Assembly: GCA_013377115.1 (NCBI GenBank)
Contig: JACAAW010000006.1
Coordinates: 1-60,919 of the forward strand
Length of the DNA stretch: 60,919 nucleotides
From: Bacteroidota bacterium
GTDB lineage: Bacteria > Bacteroidota > Bacteroidia > Bacteroidales > CG2-30-32-10
Reading direction: 5' to 3'
This document shows, piece after piece, positions 1-8,326 of this stretch. The notes beneath the pieces were generated by a model. That model did not search any database. It saw only the letters and a list, made by a program, of their open reading frames with translations, and was not told where the DNA came from. Numbering within the stretch: the first letter of the stretch is position 1; every line of letters starts with the position of its first letter. Made by a program: the position numbers and the translations under genes.

Positions 1-47
1 TTTTTCATTTTCAAATCTTCAAATTGACCCATCTTCAAATCAATAAT

Positions 48-3000
48 TTACTTCCCAAACTCTTCTGCCTTCTTAGTAATATCTTCCGCCAGTTTTTTTA
101 AATCGGATTTAGTACCATTTACAATGAAACTATTTATTTTTTCTTTTCCCTTAAAGAGATTCATTTTTACAATAATCTCATTCTTTTTATTGATTTCGTA
201 ACGGCCTCTTAAACGATAGGCGTCAGGATAATCTTTGGTTTCCAGAAAAACAATTGGAGCTTTTGCACCTTTTGAAGAATGCATGCTGAATTCATCATCT
301 ACCAGTGCATCCAAATTTAAAACATCATCAAACGATTCACTTTCCTGAAGGCTTGTTGATAAAAACAAAGGTTTTGCCATAGCAAGCGGTATTTTTGCAT
401 TTTCTTCAGCCGTTAGTTCACCGATATCAAAACTCTCAGAACCATAAGGAGCAAAGGTTTGTGGTTTTTGTATTCCGCCAATTCCCGCAGCCAATTCAGG
501 AACTCTTTCTTTTGCTTTATTAAACAGGTTGGCAACGTCAACAAATTTTCCTTCACGAAGCGATTCTCCTTTAATTCCGGCTAAAAGACAATAAGTTAAC
601 AATCCTTGTCCGTAGCGGCTTGCTTCGTAACTTACTGCATCAGCAGCACAACCAGTAATGATATACATTCCGGTTCGGTCTTTCATTCTGTCCAAGGCAC
701 GAACGGTGCTACTTGAAATGTCTCTTTTCGACATTAAATTCTCCACCAATTTTCCCGAAGCGCAGGCATCAATCATTAAAACTTCTTTAAGTGCAGGAAC
801 CTTTTTTATCAATTCCGTAAGTTCTGTACTGGAAATTGCAGAAGATTTTCTAATCGCTGGATCGCCATAACCATCAGCACTGGCAGAATAGGCTTCTTGC
901 GTTAAATAAAAGAAATCGCCGTCTTGTCCACCCCAGTTGATTCCATGTCCAGAAAGATAAACGGCAATTACATCTGTTGATTTTGCTTCTTTTGCAATCT
1001 CTTCGAATTTCTTAATAATATTAACTTTGCTGGGTTTCAATTTTTCATCCGTTTGATTGGAAGTCATTTTAGTTAGGAAGGTGTTTTTTTCACCAAACAA
1101 TCTTTTGCCAACGAGACCTAAAGCATTTGCAATATCTTCAGCGTCTTTGGCAGCATATTTCAAATCAATTTTGTCACCTGAATAATCCGAAACTCCAACG
1201 CAAATAATAAAAATCCTTGGATCTGCTTTTAGACTTGGGTCATCTGCAGTAATTACCATTTGTACACCCCGACTTACAAGGTAGCCTTCAGAATTGTATG
1301 CTTTTACTTCAATGGTATTGTTTCCATCCGATTTTAAATAAGGATGATTTTTCACATTCACTTTTAAATTGACTTCTTTGGCATTTTCATCAGGTTTGTC
1401 GCCACGCGCATCAGAAGCAATTTCTTTTCCATTGATAAAGACAACCACTTTCCCAATTCCACCACCTTGATTTAAAAGGTTGATATTTATTTGATCAGAG
1501 TTATTTTCAGTGGCAGAAAGTTTAACTTCCGGATACAATTTCACATCTGCAAAATTTTCAACACTTCTAAGTTTTTCCTCTTTGAAACCTAAAAGCTTTT
1601 GAAGTAAAGATGGTTCGTAATATCTTTCTTTCAACTGCTGTAACTCCACAGTTTCGAAGCCAGATAAATAATAAAGAAGTTTCATTGCTTCGGGAGATGC
1701 ATCAAATAAACCACCGCTAGATGTTACCACCCAGTCAGAATTATCCAGACAAATAAAAGAGGCCAATTCCTTTGCATTTGACACTGTCCAAATTCTGGTA
1801 GTGGCGTCTTTGCTTCCAGTAAGGATGTATTTATCATCGGGACTAAATGCTACAGAATTTACCCAACTAGTGTGACCTCGGAATGCTTTCAATTCATTTC
1901 CACCTTCAATATCCCACATTTTAGTGGTATTGTCCCAGCTGCCGCTTAATAAATATTTCCCATCATTGCTAAAACAAATTGAAGTAACCGATAAATTGTG
2001 TTTTTGAAGTGTTTTGAGTTCCTTGCCGGTATTGGTATCCCAAAGTTTTATGGTTCCGTTTGCTAAACCTGTTGCAATGATTAAACCATTGGGACTAAAA
2101 GCAACCGCTTCAACAAAACTGGAACTTGTAGAATACGTTCGAATTTCTTTGCCTGTTGAGACATCCCAGGATTTTGTCAAACCATCCCAGCCTGCAGTCA
2201 ATGCGGTTTTTCCATCTGGGCTAAAACAAACAGATTTAATCCAGGCTGTATGACCTCGCAAAGTAAAAATCTCTTTACCGGTTTCGATGTTCCAGATTTT
2301 TGCCGTTTTGTCGGAGCTTCCAGTAATCAAGAGTTTTTCATCAGGACTAATTGCAAGAGAATTAATAGCACCAGTATGTCCTAAAAAGGATTTTATTTCT
2401 TTAACATTTGCAGCATCCCAAACTTTTGCTGTAGAATCAGCACTTCCACTGAAGATGGTATTTCCGTCTTTGCTCAAAACTACAGAATTCACAGCACCAG
2501 TATGACCAAGAAAACAACGAACATCTTTTCCGGTACTGATATCAATAAGTTTAACGGTTTTGTCAATACTTCCTAATAGAATAAAATTTCCATCTTTGCT
2601 ATAAGAAGCCGATGTAATTGCTCCGGAATGACCAATAAAGTCTTCTTTTGGATTTGAACTGTTAAAATCCCATAAATAAGCGCTTTTATCAGAACCAGCG
2701 GAGGCCAGTAAATCAGAAACAGGACTAAATGCCACGGAATTTACCCAAGCCGAATGTTTTTTAAGAATCTTTATTTCATTTCCTTCGGCAACATTCCAAA
2801 CTCGAACTGTTTTGTCATAAGAGGCTGAAGCGAAATATTTGCCATCGCGACTAAACGAAACCGAATTGATCCAGGAAGTATGACCGGCAAAAGATTTTAA
2901 AACTTTACCAGAGGCAAAGTCCCATAATTTTGCAGTTTTATCACCACTTCCAGTTAGAATTGTTTTTCCATCTGGACTATAAACTGCAGAATTGACCCAG

Positions 3001-3611
3001 TCAGTATGGCCGATCAGCGTTTTTAGAGGTTTCGTTTTTTTAACATCATAAATTTTTGCCAATTTATCCTGACATGAGCAAACGAAAAAGGTTCCGTCTG
3101 GGCTGAAATTTACTGAAGTTATTCTGCCTTCGTTACCTTTGTATTGCCTGATTTTCTTGCCGGTTTGCACATCCCACAATCTAATTGTTTTATCATAACT
3201 CCCGGTTAGAATATTTTTCCCATCTGGACTAATGGCAACTGCAGTAATCCAATCTGTATGACCAATAAATGTTTTGAGTTCTTTGCCAGAAGCCATATCC
3301 CAAATCTTTGCCGTTTTATCCCAGCTACCAGTAACAACAAATTTTCCGTCTTTGCTAAAAGCAACGGAAGTAACAGAATTGGTGTGACCATTATAGGTAA
3401 TGAGTTCTTTGCCAGAAGAAGCATCCCAAAGTTTTGCTCTTCCATCCTGGCTTCCGGTTAAAACAAATTTTCCATCAGGAGAATAGGCAATTGAGAAAAC
3501 AATTCCTGTATGACCAACTGGGACAATTAAATTCGGTTGGGAAAACAAGAAACTGTTTTGAAAAAAGAGGAGGAAAATTATTGCCACAAAGGCTTGTAGA
3601 AATTTCTTCAT
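48..3611 (-). CDS. Exported WD40-repeat caspase-like (C14) protein
   Basis: 1187 residues from the ATG at 3611. The N-terminus MKKFLQAFVAIIFLLFF is a signal peptide ending near FSQ, so the protein is probably periplasmic or surface-exposed. Residues about 28-635 hold fourteen WD40 units (GH-T..SVAFSPDGK..LTGS.DKT.KLWD), enough for two seven-bladed propellers. A linker follows with a KERYYEP segment, then an Ig-like stretch. A caspase/peptidase C14 domain comes last, with the His of SGHG at about 889 and the Cys of DACASG at about 950, so the catalytic dyad is intact. No T9SS sorting domain is seen at the C-terminus. The frame stays open to an ATG at 3710, but a TATATTTG promoter element at 3644-3651 and the signal peptide favour 3611. 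WD40-caspase fusions are known in bacteria; substrate and role are unknown. Confidence 0.9.
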   Translation of the reverse strand: MKKFLQAFVAIIFLLFFQNSFLFSQPNLIVPVGHTGIVFSIAYSPDGKFVLTGSQDGRAKLWDASSGKELITYNGHTNSVTSVAFSKDGKFVVTGSWDKTAKIWDMASGKELKTFIGHTDWITAVAISPDGKNILTGSYDKTIRLWDVQTGKKIRQYKGNEGRITSVNFSPDGTFFVCSCQDKLAKIYDVKKTKPLKTLIGHTDWVNSAVYSPDGKTILTGSGDKTAKLWDFASGKVLKSFAGHTSWINSVSFSRDGKYFASASYDKTVRVWNVAEGNEIKILKKHSAWVNSVAFSPVSDLLASAGSDKSAYLWDFNSSNPKEDFIGHSGAITSASYSKDGNFILLGSIDKTVKLIDISTGKDVRCFLGHTGAVNSVVLSKDGNTIFSGSADSTAKVWDAANVKEIKSFLGHTGAINSLAISPDEKLLITGSSDKTAKIWNIETGKEIFTLRGHTAWIKSVCFSPDGKTALTAGWDGLTKSWDVSTGKEIRTYSTSSSFVEAVAFSPNGLIIATGLANGTIKLWDTNTGKELKTLQKHNLSVTSICFSNDGKYLLSGSWDNTTKMWDIEGGNELKAFRGHTSWVNSVAFSPDDKYILTGSKDATTRIWTVSNAKELASFICLDNSDWVVTSSGGLFDASPEAMKLLYYLSGFETVELQQLKERYYEPSLLQKLLGFKEEKLRSVENFADVKLYPEVKLSATENNSDQININLLNQGGGIGKVVVFINGKEIASDARGDKPDENAKEVNLKVNVKNHPYLKSDGNNTIEVKAYNSEGYLVSRGVQMVITADDPSLKADPRIFIICVGVSDYSGDKIDLKYAAKDAEDIANALGLVGKRLFGEKNTFLTKMTSNQTDEKLKPSKVNIIKKFEEIAKEAKSTDVIAVYLSGHGINWGGQDGDFFYLTQEAYSASADGYGDPAIRKSSAISSTELTELIKKVPALKEVLMIDACASGKLVENLMSKRDISSSTVRALDRMKDRTGMYIITGCAADAVSYEASRYGQGLLTYCLLAGIKGESLREGKFVDVANLFNKAKERVPELAAGIGGIQKPQTFAPYGSESFDIGELTAEENAKIPLAMAKPLFLSTSLQESESFDDVLNLDALVDDEFSMHSSKGAKAPIVFLETKDYPDAYRLRGRYEINKKNEIIVKMNLFKGKEKINSFIVNGTKSDLKKLAEDITKKAEEFGK

Positions 3612-3643
3612 TATCGGGGGATTAAACTTTAAAAATTTGACTC

Positions 3644-3651
3644 CAAATATA
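3644..3651 (-). promoter_or_regulatory. -7 promoter element (TATATTTG) of the caspase gene
   Basis: The minus strand reads TATATTTG, matching the Bacteroidota -7 consensus TAnnTTTG, 32 bases upstream of the ATG at 3611. No matching TTG was seen at the usual -33 distance. It argues against translation starting at 3710. Confidence 0.5.
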
Positions 3652-3774
3652 CAAAAAACCGTGCCGAAAATTAATAAGTTTAATATCTTCAGATTTACAA
3701 ACCTTAACAAATTAAATAATTTCTATTAACAAAATTTTAGTTGAATCAAAATAATAGCGAAAATTTCAAAAACT

Positions 3775-3806
3775 CTTGCGAGTATTTTAAAATATAACTA
3801 CTTTCG
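3775..3806 (+). promoter_or_regulatory. Probable promoter of the M49-like lipoprotein gene
   Basis: TTG at 3775-3777, a 21-base spacer, then TACTTTCG at 3799-3806. This resembles the Bacteroidota pattern TTG-N17-23-TAnnTTTG with one mismatch. The start codon follows at 3840. Confidence 0.4.
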
Positions 3807-3839
3807 TAATCAAATTAAACCAAATAAAATCAATGTATC

Positions 3840-5498
3840 ATGGTAAAAAATCTAACTAAAGCATTGTTCATTGCAGTAAGTATTTCAATGGTTTCGGGCT
3901 GTGGCTCAGGAACAACATCTACTAAAGAAAATAAAGATTCAACCAAAACACCTATGCAGGAAAAATTAGCGCAATTTGCCCAAGTAAAATTAAGTTCCGA
4001 CATTTCTGGTCTTTCAGAAAAAGAAAAACAAATGTTGCCTTTGCTTTTCGATGCCGCAAAAATTATGGATGAATTATTTTGGGAACAAAATCTTGGTGAT
4101 AAAAAAGCTTTTTTAGAAGGTATTAAAGATGAAGATACCAAGAAGTTTGCTATGATTAATTATGGCCCTTGGGAAAAACTTGAAAACGAAAAACCATTTA
4201 TTGAATCATACGGAGCAAAACCTGCAGGAGCGAATTTCTATCCTAAAGACATGACCAAAGAGGAATTCGAAAAATTCAAATCAAAAGACAAAACCAGTTT
4301 ATACACCATAATTCAAAGAAACGAGAAAAAAGAATTGGTTTCTGTTCCTTATCACATCGCATATAAAGAACAATTAGAAAAAGCTGCCGCTTTAGTAAAA
4401 AAAGCTGCTGAATTTGCAGAGGACAAAGACTTCAAAAAATATTTAACACTCAGAGCAGAAGCTTTATTGACTGATAATTACCAAGCCAGTGATTATGCAT
4501 GGATGGATGCAAAAACTTCCAACATTGATTTCGTTATTGGACCAATCGAAAATTATACTGACGCATTATTTGGATATAAAGCAGCTTTCGAATCTTTTAT
4601 TTTAATTAAAGATAAAGAATGGAGCAAGAAATTGGCAAAATACTCAGCAATGTTACCAGAACTTCAAAAAGGATTACCTGTTGACGAGAAGTATAAAAAA
4701 GACGTTCCTGGTTCTGAGTCTGATATTAATGTTTATGATGCAGTTTATTACGCTGGTGATTGCAACGATGGAAGCAAAACAATTGCAATTAATTTACCAA
4801 ACGACGAGCAAGTTCAGGTTAAAAAAGGTACTCGAAAACTACAACTTAAAAACTCAATGAAAGCCAAATTCGATAAAATTTTATTGCCTATTGCAAACAT
4901 GCTCATCAATAAAGATCAACTAAAAAATGTAAAATTCGATGCTTTCTTCCAAAATGTAATGTTTCATGAAGTTGCTCACGGAATGGGAATTAAAAACACC
5001 ATCAATAATAAAGGAACAGTTAGAAATGCATTAAAAGAGCAATATTCTGCAATCGAAGAAGGAAAAGCAGACATTTTAGGCCTTTACATCGTTACCAAGC
5101 TTTTTGAAAAAGGTGAAATTAAAGAAGGAACCGTAATGGATAACTATGTTACTTTCTTAGCTGGAATTTTCCGCTCAGTTCGTTTTGGAGCTGCAAGTGC
5201 TCATGGAAAAGCAAATATGGTAAGATTTTATTATTTCCAAGAAGCTGGTGCTTTTACAAGAGATAAAGATGGAACTTATGCTGTAAACTTTGATAAAATG
5301 AAAGCAGCAACGATTTCTTCTGTTCAAGAAATAATTACCATGCAAGGTGATGGAAATTATGATGCAGCTAAAAAACAAATCGAAGAAAAAGGGAGTATCA
5401 AAACCTTACTTCAAACTGATTTAGACAGATTAAAAGCAGCAAGTATACCAAAGGATATTTTCTTTGAACAAGGTAAAGAAGTTTTAGGGCTTAAGTAA
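3840..5498 (+). CDS. M49-like zinc metallopeptidase lipoprotein
   Basis: 552 residues with a lipoprotein signal peptide; the lipobox VSGC places the lipidated Cys at 21, so it is probably anchored in the outer or inner membrane. The catalytic core shows HEVAHGMG at residues 376-383 and an EEGKAD segment at about 406-411. This resembles the dipeptidyl-peptidase III (M49) arrangement of a zinc helix followed by EECRA. Classical M49 has HExxxH, whereas this protein has the shorter HExxH. Related proteins in databases often carry loose names such as Zn-dependent hydrolase or Nudix-associated M49 protein. The family link is moderately secure; substrate and exopeptidase activity are not shown. A monocistronic unit is likely, since a palindromic repeat follows the stop codon. 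Confidence 0.75.
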   Translation: MVKNLTKALFIAVSISMVSGCGSGTTSTKENKDSTKTPMQEKLAQFAQVKLSSDISGLSEKEKQMLPLLFDAAKIMDELFWEQNLGDKKAFLEGIKDEDTKKFAMINYGPWEKLENEKPFIESYGAKPAGANFYPKDMTKEEFEKFKSKDKTSLYTIIQRNEKKELVSVPYHIAYKEQLEKAAALVKKAAEFAEDKDFKKYLTLRAEALLTDNYQASDYAWMDAKTSNIDFVIGPIENYTDALFGYKAAFESFILIKDKEWSKKLAKYSAMLPELQKGLPVDEKYKKDVPGSESDINVYDAVYYAGDCNDGSKTIAINLPNDEQVQVKKGTRKLQLKNSMKAKFDKILLPIANMLINKDQLKNVKFDAFFQNVMFHEVAHGMGIKNTINNKGTVRNALKEQYSAIEEGKADILGLYIVTKLFEKGEIKEGTVMDNYVTFLAGIFRSVRFGAASAHGKANMVRFYYFQEAGAFTRDKDGTYAVNFDKMKAATISSVQEIITMQGDGNYDAAKKQIEEKGSIKTLLQTDLDRLKAASIPKDIFFEQGKEVLGLK

Positions 5499-5518
5499 TG
5501 TCCTGAATCATAATGACG

Positions 5519-5611
5519 TCATTGCGAATGAAATGAAGCAATCTAAATTGTACTGATTTAGATTGCTTCGTTGTTCTTTCCCTCGACTAACCCAGTGTAA
5601 CCTCGCAATGA
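5519..5611. repeat. REP/MITE-like palindromic intergenic element
   Basis: The outer ends TCATTGCGA (5519-5527) and TCGCAATGA (5603-5611) are perfect 9-base inverted repeats. Inside them is a perfect 13-base hairpin, GAAGCAATCTAAA (5535-5547) and TTTAGATTGCTTC (5557-5569), with a 9-base loop. The motif pattern (CATTGCGA ... GAAGCAATCT) resembles dispersed palindromic repeats seen between genes in many bacterial genomes. It fills most of the gap between the M49-like and M28 genes and may also act as a terminator. Confidence 0.65.
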
Positions 5612-5642
5612 GGAAATTCATTAAAAAACTGACAACAATTAA

Positions 5643-6614
5643 ATGAACAAACTTTTTCTTCTGATTTCTATTCTTCTATCGCAGATTGTCTCAGCCCAAA
5701 AGGTTTATGATCAATCTACGGAAGCCATTGAAAAAAGAATAAAAAAAGATATTTATATTTTAGCATCAGATTCTTTTGGCGGAAGGGAAGCGGGAACAAA
5801 ATTTGAATCAATAGCAGCAAATTATATCGCCAACGAATTCAAAATAATTGGCTTAAAATCTGTGATGTACGATAGTTCTTTTTTTCAAAGTTTTGTTTAT
5901 TCGAGCTCTAAATCAGCTATCAATGTTCTTGGACTTATAGATAATGGAGCAAAATCGACAGTTATAATCGGCGGGCATTACGACCATCTGGGAATGGGAA
6001 AAGAAGGTTCGAGATATTCGGGTCCTCCATTGATTCATCATGGCGCTGATGACAATGCCAGCGGAACTGCAGGAATGATTGAGCTGGCAAGATATTTGTC
6101 AAATTCAGGAATTAAAACCACCAATTTTCTTTTCATTGCATTTTCTGCTGAAGAGAAAGGTTTAATAGGTTCCTGGTATTTTGTCCAAAATAAAGCAATG
6201 AAGAATCTAAATATTAAATATATGCTAGATTTAGACATGATAGGACGTATGAATTCAAAGAACAAACTCATTGTAGAATGTGTTGGCTCTTCGCCTATTT
6301 GGGATACTTTATTAACGAATACCAATAATAAAAAACTAAGACTTAAAAAGTTAAAACCAGATTTTGGGGGCTCGGATCAAAATTCTTTTATTGAAAAAAG
6401 AATACCTTCATTGTTTTTTATTACAGGACTTCATGCGGATTATCACACACCATATGATACTCCAGACAAAGTAAATTATCAGGGGGAAGTTGAAATCATC
6501 CAGTTTATTGAAAAATTAATTACAAAACTTGATAAAACAACCACAATTCCATTTACAAACAGTAAGAAAACCATTCGTCAAATCATTAAAATGGCAATTG
6601 CCTACAAAAATTAA
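5643..6614 (+). CDS. Secreted M28-family metallopeptidase, short form
   Basis: 323 residues. Signal peptide MNKLFLLISILLSQIVSAQ. The di-zinc M28 aminopeptidase motifs are complete: H112 and D114 in GGHYDH, D137 in GADDNASG, catalytic E170 and ligand E171 in FSAEEKG, D198 in LDMIGR and H268 in DYHTP. It is therefore predicted to be an active exported aminopeptidase. Unlike the gene immediately downstream, it has no protease-associated (PA) insert between the N-terminal helix region and the zinc core, and no C-terminal PDZ domain. The next start codon lies 13 bases after its stop, so the two probably form an operon that arose by tandem duplication. Confidence 0.92.
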   Translation: MNKLFLLISILLSQIVSAQKVYDQSTEAIEKRIKKDIYILASDSFGGREAGTKFESIAANYIANEFKIIGLKSVMYDSSFFQSFVYSSSKSAINVLGLIDNGAKSTVIIGGHYDHLGMGKEGSRYSGPPLIHHGADDNASGTAGMIELARYLSNSGIKTTNFLFIAFSAEEKGLIGSWYFVQNKAMKNLNIKYMLDLDMIGRMNSKNKLIVECVGSSPIWDTLLTNTNNKKLRLKKLKPDFGGSDQNSFIEKRIPSLFFITGLHADYHTPYDTPDKVNYQGEVEIIQFIEKLITKLDKTTTIPFTNSKKTIRQIIKMAIAYKN

Positions 6615-6627
6615 AAAAAAGAAACAA

Positions 6628-8316
6628 ATGAGACAACAATATTTCAAAATCGTGCTTTTTTCAGCTTCCTTATTTGCTTTGATTCCAAGTATTGCGAATG
6701 CACAGAGCAGGTTCCAATTCGATACACAAAGTATTGAAAACCGCATAAAAAACGATATTAAAATACTTGCATCAGATTCAATGGAAGGCAGAGAATCCGG
6801 CACAAAAGGTGAAATGATGGCTGCAGATTATATTGTTGCCCAGTTCAAAGAAATAGGTTTAAAACCTTTTTATGAAAATTCTTACAAAAAGAGTTTCGAT
6901 TTTTTGGATGGATGGGTTTATGGAGATTCAAACAATCTCACAATCAATAACAAAGTATTCAAACTTGGGAAAGATTTTTATCCACTCACTTTTTCTGAAA
7001 ACAAATCCTTTGAAGGAGATTTGGTAAAAGTTGGTTATGGAATCATTTCTCCAAAAGATAATATGGACGATTATAAAAACCTTAAAAATCTTAAGGATAA
7101 AATTTTCGTAATTGAAGCTTCAATGCCAAATAATGTTTCAAAATCAAATGATATTACTGATTATGAATCCAAAATTGACACCGCAATAGCAAAAGGTGCA
7201 GCTGGTATTATTTTCATTAATTCTGATATTAAATGCGATAAACCAACTAGAGATTTATCCTCAACAGTTTTGAAAAGACCAATCCCAATTATTTTTGCTG
7301 ATCAATTAGCATACAAACTCATCATGGATGGAACTGTTTGGAAAGCTAAAATAAAAGTTGATTTAAAAAAAGTGGAGAAAACAGGTTATAATGTTGCTGG
7401 ATATATTGATAACGGAGCAAAACAAACGGTGATAATTGGCGGTCACTTCGATCATTTAGGATTTGGTGGAGATGGATCCAGAAGTCCTGGCTCAAAAGAA
7501 GTTCATCATGGAGCCGACGACAATGCCAGCGGAACTGCTGGTATGATTGAAATGGCAAGATATTATAAATCAGTTTCAAACCTAAAAAACAATTATGTTT
7601 TTGTTGGATTTTCTGCTGAAGAAAAAGGGATGATTGGTTCTTCAAATTTCTTAAAATCATACACCGATGTATCAAATATCAATTTCATGATTAATCTTGA
7701 TATGATTGGAAGATTAGATACTTCAAAGAAAGGTCTTTTAATTAATGGAACCGGTACTTCAACCATTTGGGATTCATTAATTAAAGTAACTCAAACCAAT
7801 GAATTTAAAATAAAAACATCGGAGTCCGGAATGGGAAGTTCTGATCAAATGGCATTTACTTTGAAAGACATTCCTGTTTTATTTTTCTTTTCTGATATAG
7901 AACCTGATTATCATAAACCTTCTGATACCTGGGATAAAATCAATTTTCCTGGCGAAGCAAAAATAATTCAATATGCTGAGCAAATTATCGATAAAGCAGA
8001 TAAAATGGGTAAATTGACTTTTGTAAAACTAAAAGAAGCCAATAATCAAACTCAAAAGTTTAAAGGTGTTACTATTGGTGTGGTTCCTGATCATTCTTAT
8101 TCAGGTGTTGGAATGCGAATTGATGGTATTATTGATGGTAGACCTGGTCAGAAAGCTGGATTATTGGCTGGAGATATTGTGTTGAAAATTGGCGAGCACG
8201 AAGTAAATGAAATCATGTCCTACATGAAAGCATTGGGTTTCTTTAAAAAGGGCGAAAAATCAACAATCACAATAAAAAGAGGAGAAGAAACTTTAGTAAA
8301 AGATATTGAATTTTAA
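6628..8316 (+). CDS. Secreted M28-family metallopeptidase with PA insert and PDZ domain
   Basis: 562 residues from the ATG at 6628. An upstream in-frame ATG at 6529 would overlap the preceding gene and bury the signal peptide (MRQQYFKIVLFSASLFALIP...ANAQ), so it is rejected. Residues about 100-250 form a PA-like insert (KIFVIEAS, GAAGIIFIN). The zinc core follows with H273 in GGHFDH, D298 in GADDNASG, E331/E332 in FSAEEKG, then NLDMIGR and DYHKP. Residues about 475-562 are a PDZ domain (SGVGMRIDGIIDGRPGQKAGL, GDIVLKIG). Predicted function: exported aminopeptidase acting on peptides, with PA and PDZ domains possibly helping substrate capture. Confidence 0.92.
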   Translation: MRQQYFKIVLFSASLFALIPSIANAQSRFQFDTQSIENRIKNDIKILASDSMEGRESGTKGEMMAADYIVAQFKEIGLKPFYENSYKKSFDFLDGWVYGDSNNLTINNKVFKLGKDFYPLTFSENKSFEGDLVKVGYGIISPKDNMDDYKNLKNLKDKIFVIEASMPNNVSKSNDITDYESKIDTAIAKGAAGIIFINSDIKCDKPTRDLSSTVLKRPIPIIFADQLAYKLIMDGTVWKAKIKVDLKKVEKTGYNVAGYIDNGAKQTVIIGGHFDHLGFGGDGSRSPGSKEVHHGADDNASGTAGMIEMARYYKSVSNLKNNYVFVGFSAEEKGMIGSSNFLKSYTDVSNINFMINLDMIGRLDTSKKGLLINGTGTSTIWDSLIKVTQTNEFKIKTSESGMGSSDQMAFTLKDIPVLFFFSDIEPDYHKPSDTWDKINFPGEAKIIQYAEQIIDKADKMGKLTFVKLKEANNQTQKFKGVTIGVVPDHSYSGVGMRIDGIIDGRPGQKAGLLAGDIVLKIGEHEVNEIMSYMKALGFFKKGEKSTITIKRGEETLVKDIEF

Positions 8317-8326
8317 TATTATTTGA

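Noticed and set aside
1..47. Sequence before the first gene
   Set aside because: A+T-rich with no hairpin or reading frame that can be supported; probably the 3' flank of the caspase gene.
658..2505. Several plus-strand frames inside the WD40-caspase gene
   Set aside because: They are antisense shadows produced by the repetitive WD40 coding sequence; none shows a coding signature of its own.
3770..3790. Short hairpin ACTC-TTGC-GAGT
   Set aside because: The stem is only four to five base pairs and coincides with the proposed -33 element, so it is probably chance.
6529..6627. N-terminal extension of the second M28 gene
   Set aside because: It lies within the preceding M28 gene and would bury a clear signal peptide starting at 6628.
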